Shown in pieces: positions 55,417 to 63,291 of a stretch of DNA of 64,000 nt (position 1 is its first letter; every line of letters begins with the position of its first letter). The translations under genes and the position numbers were made by a program. A model generated the notes under the pieces. The model made no database searches, was not told the origin of the DNA, and saw only the letters and a list, made by a program, of their open reading frames with translations. Origin of the DNA: Siphonobacter sp. SORGH_AS_0500 (GTDB taxonomy: Bacteria > Bacteroidota > Bacteroidia > Cytophagales > Spirosomataceae); the NCBI RefSeq assembly GCF_002838835.1, contig NZ_NHPP01000010.1:62001-126000 (forward strand), read 5' to 3'.

Positions 55417-56823
55417 ATGAGCAATACCCCTCAAACATTATTCGATAAAATCTGGGACAGTCACGTCGTGAAACGCCAGGAAGGATACCCCGATGTGGTA
55501 TTTATCGACCGTCACTTCATTCACGAAGTAACCAGCCCTCAAGCATTTGATGGGCTGCGTAAACGCGGAGCCAAAGTTTTTAACATTAACCGTACGACGG
55601 CTACGGCTGACCATAACGTTCCTACCAAGGATCAACACCTGCCCATCCGCGAAGCTCTTTCACGGCATCAGGTAGAAAAACTGCGGGAAAACTGCAAAGA
55701 GTTTGGCATTGAACTTTACGACCTGCTGCACCCCTTCCAGGGCATCGTGCACGTCATCGGACCCGAGTTAGGTATTACGCAACCGGGGATGACCATCGTC
55801 TGCGGCGATTCTCATACTTCGACCCACGGAGCTTTCGGTAATGTAGCTTTCGGCATCGGTACGTCAGAAGTAGAGCAGGTCTTGACGACGCAGTGTATCA
55901 TTCAGTCGAAGCCTAAGAAAATGCTTATCGAAGTCAACGGAACGCTGGAAAAAGGCGTGACGGCTAAAGACTTGATTTTATACATCATCGCTAAAATCTC
56001 AGCGGCAGGTGCGACGGGTTATTTCGTCGAATACGCGGGTGAAGCCATTCGCAACCTGACAATGGAAGGCCGAATGACGGTATGTAACATGAGTATTGAA
56101 ATGGGTGCTCGCGGCGGAATGATTGCCCCCGACGAAGTAACGTTTGATTATATGCGAGGTCGCCGCTTTGCACCTCAAGGCGAAGACTTCGACCGCAAAG
56201 TAGAAGAGTGGAAGCAGTTGAAAACTGACGAAGGTGCTCAGTTTGATAAGGTATTAACCTTCGATGCTGCCGATATCAAGCCGATGATTACCTACGGAAC
56301 GAATCCAGGTATGGGCATCGGTGTGACGGATCACGTGCCAACGCTGGAAGAGATTCCTGCTACGGAGCAACCTTCTTTTCAGAAGTCATTGAATTACATG
56401 GGTTTACAGCCCGGTGAAAGTCTGTTGGGAAAAGCTATTGATTACGTTTTCATTGGATCATGCACGAACGCCCGCATCGAGGATCTTCGCGAAGTAGCTG
56501 AGTTTGTGAAAGGCAAGCAAAAGGCTAATGGGGTAGAGGTGTGGATCGTACCCGGCTCTAATCAGGTAGCTGAACAGGCCAAAGCCGAAGGGCTCGATAA
56601 AGTTTTTGAAGGAGCCGGTTTCGAATTACGCGGTCCCGGTTGTTCGGCTTGTCTGGGTATGAACGAAGACAAGGTACCCGCAGGCAAATATGCCGTGAGT
56701 ACGTCTAACCGAAACTTCGAAGGTCGGCAAGGACCTGGAGCTCGGACGTTGCTGGTTTCTCCTCTGACTGCCGCTGTAGCTGCTGTTACGGGGAAAGTGG
56801 GCGACATCCGGGAATTGGTATAA
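55417..56823 (+). CDS. leuC: 3-isopropylmalate dehydratase large subunit
   Basis: 468 residues of the [4Fe-4S] aconitase-like subunit that isomerises 2- to 3-isopropylmalate. Landmarks: [42 protein letters not shown], cluster cysteines [13 protein letters not shown] and [11 protein letters not shown], and [19 protein letters not shown]. Normally leuD follows at once; here a toxin-antitoxin pair intervenes. Confidence 0.97.
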   Translation: MSNTPQTLFDKIWDSHVVKRQEGYPDVVFIDRHFIHEVTSPQAFDGLRKRGAKVFNINRTTATADHNVPTKDQHLPIREALSRHQVEKLRENCKEFGIELYDLLHPFQGIVHVIGPELGITQPGMTIVCGDSHTSTHGAFGNVAFGIGTSEVEQVLTTQCIIQSKPKKMLIEVNGTLEKGVTAKDLILYIIAKISAAGATGYFVEYAGEAIRNLTMEGRMTVCNMSIEMGARGGMIAPDEVTFDYMRGRRFAPQGEDFDRKVEEWKQLKTDEGAQFDKVLTFDAADIKPMITYGTNPGMGIGVTDHVPTLEEIPATEQPSFQKSLNYMGLQPGESLLGKAIDYVFIGSCTNARIEDLREVAEFVKGKQKANGVEVWIVPGSNQVAEQAKAEGLDKVFEGAGFELRGPGCSACLGMNEDKVPAGKYAVSTSNRNFEGRQGPGARTLLVSPLTAAVAAVTGKVGDIRELV

Positions 56824-56852
56824 CTATCACTTAGTAAAAAAACGCAAAGGTC

Positions 56853-57062
56853 ATGACTCAGCTAATCTTGAAAATCAAAGATGATTCGAAAGTGAATTTT
56901 GTTGAAAAATTACTTTCTGAATTAGACTATGTAGAAATTCAGGTTCCCAAAGCTAAAAGCAGTAAGAAGAAGACCGGATTATTTGAACATGCAGGAATGT
57001 GGGCTGGTCGAAGTATCGATGCTGACACCTTGAGAAAAAAAGCATGGAAGAAGGAAGATTGA
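56853..57062 (+). CDS. Putative VapB-type antitoxin
   Basis: 69 residues: a short LILKIKDDSKVNFVEKLLSEL start resembling small DNA-binding antitoxins, a basic linker (PKAKSSKKKTG) and a C-terminal segment [18 protein letters not shown] that would wrap the toxin. It overlaps the PIN-domain toxin by 19 bases. The pair lies between leuC and leuD. Antitoxin status is inferred from the neighbour. Confidence 0.7.
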   Translation: MTQLILKIKDDSKVNFVEKLLSELDYVEIQVPKAKSSKKKTGLFEHAGMWAGRSIDADTLRKKAWKKED

Positions 57063-57433
57063 TCCTTTGCGATACGAATATTCTTATTGAAATCTATCGG
57101 AATAACGCTTCTATCATTTCGGAAGTAGGAAAGATAGGAGAGCTGAACGTAGCTCTTAGCGTAATTTCTGCGGGTGAGCTTTTGTACGGTGCTATGAACC
57201 GCAAAGAACTTGCCAGTATTCGTAAGGATCTAGCGAAAGTGAGTTTACTGAAGATTGATAGCCAGGTTTGTGAAATTTTTCTTCAACTCATGGCTGATTA
57301 TTCCTTAAGTCATCATTTAGACGTGCCTGATGGACTGATTGCTGCCACTGCTATTCGTAATGATGTAGAGTTATTTACATTAAACAAGAAGCACTTTCAA
57401 TTCATCCAAGGCCTTCGTCTATATTCATTATAA
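57044..57433 (+). CDS. VapC-family PIN-domain toxin (putative ribonuclease)
   Basis: 129 residues of a PIN domain. Acidic metal residues: [14 protein letters not shown] (Asp near 10), [10 protein letters not shown] (Glu near 48) and [12 protein letters not shown] (Asp near 93), followed by LFTLNKKHF. VapC toxins cut tRNA or rRNA. It overlaps its antitoxin by 19 bases and ends 2 bases before leuD, so it is within the leu operon. Confidence 0.85.
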   Translation: MEEGRLILCDTNILIEIYRNNASIISEVGKIGELNVALSVISAGELLYGAMNRKELASIRKDLAKVSLLKIDSQVCEIFLQLMADYSLSHHLDVPDGLIAATAIRNDVELFTLNKKHFQFIQGLRLYSL

Positions 57434-57435
57434 AA

Positions 57436-58029
57436 ATGGCAAAAGAAACAATAACCAAATTGACTTCACAGGCGGCTCCGCTGCCTATTGAAAATATAGA
57501 TACGGATCAGATTATTCCCGCCCGTTTTTTAAAGGCAACTACTCGTGAGGGTTTTGGCGATAACTTATTCCGGGACTGGCGTTATAATTCAGACGATACG
57601 CTGAAGGCGGATTTCGTTTTGAATGATCCTACCTATAAAGCCGCCAGAATTCTGGTAGCGGGTAAGAACTTCGGTATGGGTTCTAGCCGCGAACACGCAG
57701 CCTGGGCGATTCACGATTACGGCTTCAGTGTCGTTATTTCTAGTTTTTTTGCGGATATTTTCCGTAATAACTCGCTCAATAACTTTGTATTACCCGTTCA
57801 GGTATCCGAAGAATTCTTGACCAAGACTTTCGCCGCCATCGAAGCGGATGCTCAGGCTCAGATTACTGTTGATTTAGAAAATCAGCAGGTAACTCTACCC
57901 GACGGAACGGCGACTTCTTTTGAGATTAATCCCTACAAGAAAAACTGTCTGATGAATGGCTATGATGATATCGATTATCTGATCTCATTACGCCCAGAAA
58001 TCGAAGCGTTTCAGGCGAGTTTGAATTAA
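57436..58029 (+). CDS. leuD: 3-isopropylmalate dehydratase small subunit
   Basis: 197 residues. Swivelling domain: [48 protein letters not shown] and [19 protein letters not shown]. Works with LeuC. Separated from leuC by the toxin-antitoxin pair. Confidence 0.97.
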   Translation: MAKETITKLTSQAAPLPIENIDTDQIIPARFLKATTREGFGDNLFRDWRYNSDDTLKADFVLNDPTYKAARILVAGKNFGMGSSREHAAWAIHDYGFSVVISSFFADIFRNNSLNNFVLPVQVSEEFLTKTFAAIEADAQAQITVDLENQQVTLPDGTATSFEINPYKKNCLMNGYDDIDYLISLRPEIEAFQASLN

Positions 58030-58062
58030 CCACAGAGGTGCACAATGTATGGCACAGAGTTT
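58025..58062. repeat. Left 'cacagag' arm around the GxxExxY gene
   Basis: aaccacagaggtgcacaatg and tggcacagagtttcactg. The ATG of the GxxExxY gene lies inside this arm, so its first codons are made of repeat sequence. The complementary arm is at 58440-58495. Confidence 0.55.
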
Positions 58063-58435
58063 CACTGAGTTAAATAAAATTTCAAGTCAGATTCTGGGTT
58101 GTGCTTATCAGGTTCATACTGCTTTAGGTCCAGGCTTACTTGAGAGTGCTTATAAGGAATGTCTGGCTTATTCTCTTTCTAAAAAAGGTTTGTTCGTAGA
58201 AAAAGAAAAGCCCATGCCTTTGGTATTTGAAGAAATTAGGCTTGAAGTAGGGTACCGAATTGACCTTTTGGTTAATCAACAAATTGTAATTGAACTAAAA
58301 TCAGTTGAAGCATTAAATGAGGTACATCTCGCTCAAATTCTAACTTACATGAGGCTTGGCCCTTACAAATTGGGATTATTAATGAATTTCAATGTGTCAA
58401 GCCTGAAAAATGGAATCAAGCGAGTCGTACTTTAA
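58049..58435 (+). CDS. GxxExxY family protein (PD-(D/E)XK nuclease fold)
   Basis: 128 residues. Signature GPGLLESAY near residues 27-35 and a PDDEXK-like core YRIDLLVNQQIVIELKSVEAL (Asp, then Glu-x-Lys) followed by HLAQILTYMR. The family is widespread in Bacteroidota and Planctomycetota, frequently in many scattered copies, with no proven function. Here it is inserted between leuD and leuB and sits between inverted cacagag repeats, suggesting a mobile or passenger unit. Confidence 0.88.
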   Translation: MAQSFTELNKISSQILGCAYQVHTALGPGLLESAYKECLAYSLSKKGLFVEKEKPMPLVFEEIRLEVGYRIDLLVNQQIVIELKSVEALNEVHLAQILTYMRLGPYKLGLLMNFNVSSLKNGIKRVVL

Positions 58436-58439
58436 TAAG

Positions 58440-58495
58440 AATACTCTGAGTAGCTCTGTGAAAAACTCTGAGTTACTCTTTGTTTAATTAAACCT
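58440..58495. repeat. Right 'cacagag' arm around the GxxExxY gene
   Basis: actctgagtagctctgtg and aactctgagttactctttg. Its reverse complement (acaaagagtaactcagag, cacagagctactcagag) resembles the left arm at 58025-58062 with mismatches. Confidence 0.5.
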
Positions 58496-58499
58496 GCAA

Positions 58500-59576
58500 A
58501 TGTCAAGCAAGCACATTTTAGTAATTCCCGGTGATGGGATTGGTCAGGAAGTGACGGCCGTTTCCAAGCAAGTAGTAGAAGCCATTGGCCAGAAATTTGG
58601 TCATGAGTTTACGTTTGATTATGCCCTAATTGGTCACGCGGCCATCGAAGCCACGGGTCAGCCGCTCCCTGAAGAAACCATTGAAAAGTCGAAAGCTTCC
58701 GATGCCATTTTATTCGGTGCCGTAGGACACCCCAAATACGATAACGACCCTTCGGCGAAAGTACGTCCTGAGCAGGGGCTTTTAGGCATTCGTAAAGCTC
58801 TGGGACTGTACGCAAACCTTCGTCCCATCAAACTATTTGATGAGCTTTTGGAAGCGTCTAGCATCAAGGCAGAAATTCTTCGCGGAGCGGATATTCTCTT
58901 CTTCCGGGAATTAACCGGCGATATCTACTTTGGTGAGAAAGGACGCCAGGACGAAGGAGCTACCGCGTATGATATTGCCAAATACAGTAAATACGAAGTA
59001 GAACGCATTGCTCACAAAGCCTTCGAAGCTGCTCGGAGCCGTCGCGGAAAATTGTGTTCGGTTGATAAAGCCAACGTTTTGGAAACGAGCCGTCTGTGGC
59101 GTGAAGTTGTGCAGGAAATTGCAAAACAGTATCCTGACGTAGAAGTAGAGCACCAGTTTGTAGATTCGGCGGCCATGATGCTTATTAAGGATCCCCGTCG
59201 TTTTGACGTGGTGTTAACGGCTAATCTATTCGGGGATATCCTGACGGATGAAGCCAGTCAGATTGCGGGTTCCATGGGTATGCTGGCTTCGGCTTCGGTG
59301 GGAGATTCGGTAGGTCTTTACGAGCCCATTCACGGTTCAGCTCACGACATTACCGGAAAAGGCGTGGCCAATCCTCTGGCTTCTGTACTCTCGGCGGCTC
59401 TCATGTTGGATATTTCTTTTGGCATGAAAGCCGAAAGCGAAGCCATCATTGCAGCGGTAGATAGCGTACTGAAAGATGGGTTCCGTACGGGAGATATTGC
59501 TGACGCCACTACAGATGCTTCCAAAATCCTGGGAACGGATGCCATGGGGGCAGAACTGCTTAAGCGGATTGCTTAA
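58500..59576 (+). CDS. leuB: 3-isopropylmalate dehydrogenase
   Basis: 358 residues. NAD-dependent oxidative decarboxylation giving the leucine 2-oxo acid. Landmarks: VIPGDGIGQEVTAV, GLLGIRKALGLYANLRPIK, RELTGDIYFG, VDSAAMMLIKDP, NLFGDILTDEASQIAGSMGML and EPIHGSAHDITGKGVANP. Full length. Confidence 0.97.
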   Translation: MSSKHILVIPGDGIGQEVTAVSKQVVEAIGQKFGHEFTFDYALIGHAAIEATGQPLPEETIEKSKASDAILFGAVGHPKYDNDPSAKVRPEQGLLGIRKALGLYANLRPIKLFDELLEASSIKAEILRGADILFFRELTGDIYFGEKGRQDEGATAYDIAKYSKYEVERIAHKAFEAARSRRGKLCSVDKANVLETSRLWREVVQEIAKQYPDVEVEHQFVDSAAMMLIKDPRRFDVVLTANLFGDILTDEASQIAGSMGMLASASVGDSVGLYEPIHGSAHDITGKGVANPLASVLSAALMLDISFGMKAESEAIIAAVDSVLKDGFRTGDIADATTDASKILGTDAMGAELLKRIA

Positions 59577-59628
59577 TCCTCAAAGCGAAAAAAGGTAATA
59601 AGAAAGTCCTCTTGTTACACAATAAATA

Positions 59629-59659
59629 TTTGTCAGAATCAAATTTCCGGCTATTTTTG
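59629..59659 (+). promoter_or_regulatory. Promoter of leuA
   Basis: TTTG (59629-59632), 19-base spacer, TATTTTTG (59652-59659), a full consensus match 53 bases after the leuB stop. It shows leuA is transcribed independently of leuCDB. Confidence 0.72.
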
Positions 59660-59685
59660 TCCTCACAATAGAAACCGCCTGTGTT

Positions 59686-59739
59686 ATGTTTGCGAAGACT
59701 CTCAACCTTTCTCTTATTCTTCTCGGTCACACTGTCTGA
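59686..59739 (+). CDS. leuA leader peptide (attenuator)
   Basis: A 17-codon frame, MFAKTLNLSLILLGHTV, with five Leu codons (ctc, ctt, ctt, ctt, ctc) at positions 6-13. It starts about 21 bases after the predicted transcript start, and its TGA stop is inside antiterminator arm A (59734-59746). A ribosome waiting on Leu codons would leave arm A free. Same layout as the ilv leader at 44503-44568. Peptide and structures are seen; regulation is inferred. Confidence 0.82.
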   Translation: MFAKTLNLSLILLGHTV

Positions 59740-59801
59740 GAACGGGAGCTGGTTGTAGCCATACTCAGCCCTTTCTCAGACTTCTGGGAAAGGGTTTTTT
59801 T
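59734..59801 (+). promoter_or_regulatory. leuA attenuator: antiterminator and terminator stems
   Basis: Arm A 59734-59746 (gtctgagaacggg) pairs with B 59769-59781 (ccctttctcagac): 12 Watson-Crick pairs and one C-U mismatch. B 59769-59779 also pairs with C 59784-59794 (ctgggaaaggg) in an 11-base stem with one wobble, 4-base loop and seven T: a terminator 99 bases before leuA. Confidence 0.82.
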
Positions 59802-59899
59802 ATGAGGCGTTTTTATTGTTTTGACTTGATAAAGAAATCCCCGCTTGTTTATCAGGTTTAACCTAACCAAGCGTTAATTCACGATCACATTGTTTACTT

Positions 59900-61039
59900 A
59901 TGAGCCAAAGAATTCAAATCTTCGACACCACCCTGCGGGACGGCGAGCAAGTGCCCGGCTGTCAATTAACTACCGAAGAAAAAGTAGTAATTGCTAAGGA
60001 ACTTGAGCTTCTCGGAGTGGATGTTATTGAGGCGGGCTTTCCGATTTCAAGTCCCGGCGATTTTCGCTCCGTGGAAGAAATCTGCAAGGCAGTAACCGAG
60101 CCTACGGTTTGTGGACTTACCCGAGCCGTTGAGAAGGATATTGAAGTAGCCGCTGAAGCTCTCAAGCATGCCAAACGTCCCCGGATTCATACGGGTATCG
60201 GTTCCTCAGACGTACACATTCTTCATAAGTTCAATTCCACCCGTGACCAAATTCTGGAACGGGCTGTGAAGGCCGTGAAGTATGCCAAGAAATTCGTTGA
60301 AGACGTGGAATTCTTCGCCGAGGATTCAGGTAGAGCAGATCTCGAATTTTTGGCTCGACTGACCGAAGGCGTTATTAAAGCAGGTGCTACGGTAGTAAAC
60401 CTTCCTGATACAACGGGTTATTTACTTCCCGAGCAGATGTACGAGCGTATTTCGTATTTGTTTGCCAACGTAACGAACATTCATCAGGCAACGATCTCTA
60501 TGCACTGCCATAATGACTTAGGTCTGGCAACGGCGAATACCCTGGCTGGTATTCGGGCTGGAGCTCGTCAGGTGGAGGTAACCATCAACGGTATTGGTGA
60601 AAGAGCGGGTAATACTTCGTTGGAAGAAATTGCCATGGCTCTGAAAGTACATAAAGATCTGGGATTTGAAACGGGTATTGATTCTACACGTCTGTACCCC
60701 CTTTCGAAGCTGGTATCTGGCATGATGCGGATGCCCGTACAAGCTAACAAAGCCATCGTAGGCCGTAATGCTTTTGCTCACTCTTCGGGTATTCACCAGG
60801 ATGGGCACTTGAAAAATTCATCTAACTACGAAATCATTAACCCTGAAGATGTAGGAGTGCCTAGCTCAGAAATCATTCTGACGGCTCGTAGCGGACGGGC
60901 TGCTTTGCGTCACCGTCTACAACTTTTAGGCTTTAAATCAGATAAGCTGGATATCGATAGTCTTTACGAACGATTTTTATTAATGGCCGATGAGCGTAAA
61001 ATGATCCATGATCAGGATCTTATGGAGCTGGTAGGCTAA
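59900..61039 (+). CDS. leuA: 2-isopropylmalate synthase, short form without regulatory domain
   Basis: 379 residues of the HMGL-like barrel: [14 protein letters not shown] (metal/substrate site), [51 protein letters not shown] and [17 protein letters not shown]. It ends shortly after ([22 protein letters not shown]) with no C-terminal leucine-binding domain (LeuA allosteric domain, ~120 residues in the 520-residue enteric enzyme). Feedback inhibition may therefore be weak, and the attenuator may carry the control. A homocitrate-synthase-like activity is possible but the context favours LeuA. Confidence 0.92.
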   Translation: MSQRIQIFDTTLRDGEQVPGCQLTTEEKVVIAKELELLGVDVIEAGFPISSPGDFRSVEEICKAVTEPTVCGLTRAVEKDIEVAAEALKHAKRPRIHTGIGSSDVHILHKFNSTRDQILERAVKAVKYAKKFVEDVEFFAEDSGRADLEFLARLTEGVIKAGATVVNLPDTTGYLLPEQMYERISYLFANVTNIHQATISMHCHNDLGLATANTLAGIRAGARQVEVTINGIGERAGNTSLEEIAMALKVHKDLGFETGIDSTRLYPLSKLVSGMMRMPVQANKAIVGRNAFAHSSGIHQDGHLKNSSNYEIINPEDVGVPSSEIILTARSGRAALRHRLQLLGFKSDKLDIDSLYERFLLMADERKMIHDQDLMELVG

Positions 61040-61062
61040 GCACATAACTTAATCAGGATGAC

Positions 61063-61098
61063 AAAACGGTCTGTGGATTTTTCCCACAGACCGTTTTT
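61063..61098 (+). terminator. Terminator after leuA
   Basis: 14-base perfect arms (aaaacggtctgtgg / ccacagaccgtttt) with a 7-base loop and T-run, 24 bases after the stop. Confidence 0.88.
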
Positions 61099-61194
61099 CA
61101 TTTCTAACAAGCTGAATCTATGCGAATTGGTTAAAAATTCATTTAAATCGAATAAGATTATACATATAATAAATTATAATATTGCTGTAATTTA

Positions 61195-61202
61195 TATATT
61201 TG
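61195..61202 (+). promoter_or_regulatory. Promoter -7 box for ECF sigma gene
   Basis: TATATTTG 22 bases before ATG 61225; no clear -33 element. TTACTTCTAAAC (61210-61221) lies between it and the ATG. Confidence 0.45.
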
Positions 61203-61224
61203 GAATTGATTACTTCTAAACTCT

Positions 61225-61851
61225 ATGAAAACGACTACTAATCGACTCGTGAGCGAAGAACCGCTCTTATGGAAAAAATTCATCAGAGGAGATCGTCAGG
61301 CTTTTCAGGAACTCATTCTTTCGCATTACAAGCCATTGCTTAATTACGGCATGCGATTTTGTCGCGATCAGGATTTCGTTGAGGACGTAATTCAGGACCT
61401 CTTTATTTACTTATGGGAGCATAAGGAAGATTTGACAGAGACACCGGCTTCCGTTAAAAACTACCTCTTCAAGGCCTTTCGCAACCGGGTTATCTTTGAC
61501 CTGAAGCAACATCAGCGATTAACTGATTTCTCTGAAAAACATGAGGATCGGGATGATTTTCTAGAAGGGGGCATTCAGGATAGCTGGATCCATACGGAAA
61601 CTGAAACGCATCTGAATTCCCATTTGGCTTCAATTGTTTCCCAACTGCCTGACCGCCAACGGGAAGCCTTATTTCTGAAATATTATCACGACTGCGATAT
61701 TCAGCAGATTTCGGATATCATGGGTATTAACCGGCAATCCGTTTCCAATCATCTTCAGAAAGCCATTCATTACTTAAAAGGCCATGTTCAGAAACAGCAA
61801 TTGTTTTTTAACATCATTGGCTGTTTACCTCTATTACTAACGGATTTTTAG
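61225..61851 (+). CDS. ECF RNA polymerase sigma factor (FecI-like)
   Basis: 208 residues: region 2 (FQELILSHYKPLLNYGMRF, VEDVIQDLFIYLWEHKEDL, NYLFKAFRNRVIFDLK) and region 4 (LPDRQREALFLKYYHDCDIQQISDIMGINRQSVSNHLQKAIHYLK). It heads a sigma/anti-sigma/receptor set: FecR at 62024 and SusC at 63292. It would switch on receptor synthesis when the receptor is occupied. Confidence 0.92.
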   Translation: MKTTTNRLVSEEPLLWKKFIRGDRQAFQELILSHYKPLLNYGMRFCRDQDFVEDVIQDLFIYLWEHKEDLTETPASVKNYLFKAFRNRVIFDLKQHQRLTDFSEKHEDRDDFLEGGIQDSWIHTETETHLNSHLASIVSQLPDRQREALFLKYYHDCDIQQISDIMGINRQSVSNHLQKAIHYLKGHVQKQQLFFNIIGCLPLLLTDF

Positions 61852-62023
61852 TCTTACACCTCCGTTCCCTTCATACTTAATCTGCTATACAGGGCTTTAC
61901 TCTCAGGAAAAGAGTAGAATCTGGTTTCATGGAAAATTATTTTAAGAAAATTTATTATCAAAGAGTATATCCATGATCCATTTTCCTAATCGTATTGAAG
62001 TAAGCTCTCTCTTTAATTATTTC

Positions 62024-63100
62024 ATGGATAGTTATAATGATTTCAAGGTAGAGGATTTTCTGGAAAACCCGTCCTTTCGGCATTGGGTCTATGGAAAAGC
62101 AACACAATCAGAAGAAAATTTCTGGGTCGCTTTTCTATTAAGATATCCCGAAGCAGAAGACGCAATCAGCCAGGCAAAACATCTGCTTCAAGCCTTGACA
62201 GAGCAAGAGATTGAGCTTTCAAATGCTTATATCAAGGAAAGATCCAATGAAATTATAAGTCAGCTAGCTCCCGAAACGCCTGTTTATCAGTTACGCTGGT
62301 GGAGATGGAATATCGCGGTGGCTGTTTTTGTAGCTCTGGGAGCTATAGCCGTTAGCTGGATCTATTGGAAATCGCAACGGCCAGTAAAAGCCGAATGGGC
62401 ACAAGTAACTACGCCGGTAGAAAAGGATAAAAAAGGTTGGGAAATCGTCAGAAATACAAGTCAGCGGACGAAGCTGGTGTTATTACCCGATGGCAGTTCA
62501 CTGCTTTTGCAGCCTAAAAGTCAAATAGAATTTCCGACCATCTTTCAGGCAGATAAACGGGAGGTAACGCTAAAGGGAGAAGGCTTTTTTGAAGTTAAAA
62601 AGAATAAAAAGCAACCCTTCTATGTCTACGCTAACGAAGTAATTACGAAGGTAACCGGTACAAGTTTCAATATCCGGGCTTTTGATACGGACGAAGAAGT
62701 GAAAGTAACGGTCAAGACGGGGTCAGTGGCGGTTTATAAAAAAGAGCAGAGCCAAACGCCTTCGCTGATCGTATTACCTAAACAGCAGGCCACCTTTGAG
62801 CGACAGGATTACAGTCTCCATCTCAAAAATATTACGTTGCCTGAACTATCAAGTCTCGAAAAAGAAACCTTTTCTTACGTTCATACACCGATCAAGGAAG
62901 TATTTGAAAAACTGAGTAAAACCTATGGAGTAGCTTTTCAGTACGATTCGGAGGCCTTGAAGTATTGCTCTCTAACGGCAGTATTGGATGATCGGCCCTT
63001 ACAGGAAAAGCTAAACCTGATATGTACCGCTATTGAAGCCAAGTATGAATATCGTAATGGCGAAGTAGCTATTTACGGAAAAGGCTGTACTAAACCTTAA
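62024..63100 (+). CDS. FecR-family anti-sigma factor
   Basis: 358 residues from ATG 62024 (an ATG at 61973 would add 17). Cytoplasmic N-terminus DFLENPSFRHWVYGKATQSEENFW, membrane helix WNIAVAVFVALGAIAVSWIYW, FecR domain (LLPDGSSLLLQPKSQIEFPTIF, FYVYANEVITKVTGTSFNIRAF) and C-terminal VFEKLSKTYGVAFQYDSEAL. Holds the sigma factor at 61225 until the receptor signals. Confidence 0.92.
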   Translation: MDSYNDFKVEDFLENPSFRHWVYGKATQSEENFWVAFLLRYPEAEDAISQAKHLLQALTEQEIELSNAYIKERSNEIISQLAPETPVYQLRWWRWNIAVAVFVALGAIAVSWIYWKSQRPVKAEWAQVTTPVEKDKKGWEIVRNTSQRTKLVLLPDGSSLLLQPKSQIEFPTIFQADKREVTLKGEGFFEVKKNKKQPFYVYANEVITKVTGTSFNIRAFDTDEEVKVTVKTGSVAVYKKEQSQTPSLIVLPKQQATFERQDYSLHLKNITLPELSSLEKETFSYVHTPIKEVFEKLSKTYGVAFQYDSEALKYCSLTAVLDDRPLQEKLNLICTAIEAKYEYRNGEVAIYGKGCTKP

Positions 63101-63164
63101 TCAATTTCTAGTTTCTTCTTGACGATTTGCCTATGTAGAACTTTAACACCCCAATGAAAAAAAA

Positions 63165-63190
63165 GCCCCCGATGTTGCCGCATCGGAGGC
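63165..63190 (+). promoter_or_regulatory. Hairpin in leader of third SusC
   Basis: gcccccgatg / catcggaggc, ten pairs with one wobble and a 6-base loop, preceded by eight A. About 102 bases before ATG 63292. On the minus strand it would read as a terminator with a T-run. Confidence 0.5.
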
Positions 63191-63291
63191 CGAAAAATCT
63201 CCCCTTAAAAGCTTGCAAAAAAATGCACATCCTCTCAGAAAGGATGCAGGGGATCTGTTTGTCTAATTGGTTTATTAAACCTCCCAAATTT

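Noticed and set aside
63154..63291. Longer N-terminus for the third SusC starting at ATG 63154
   Set aside because: The extra 46 residues are basic and Pro-rich and overlap a strong hairpin; the typical signal sequence begins at 63292. Not fully excluded.
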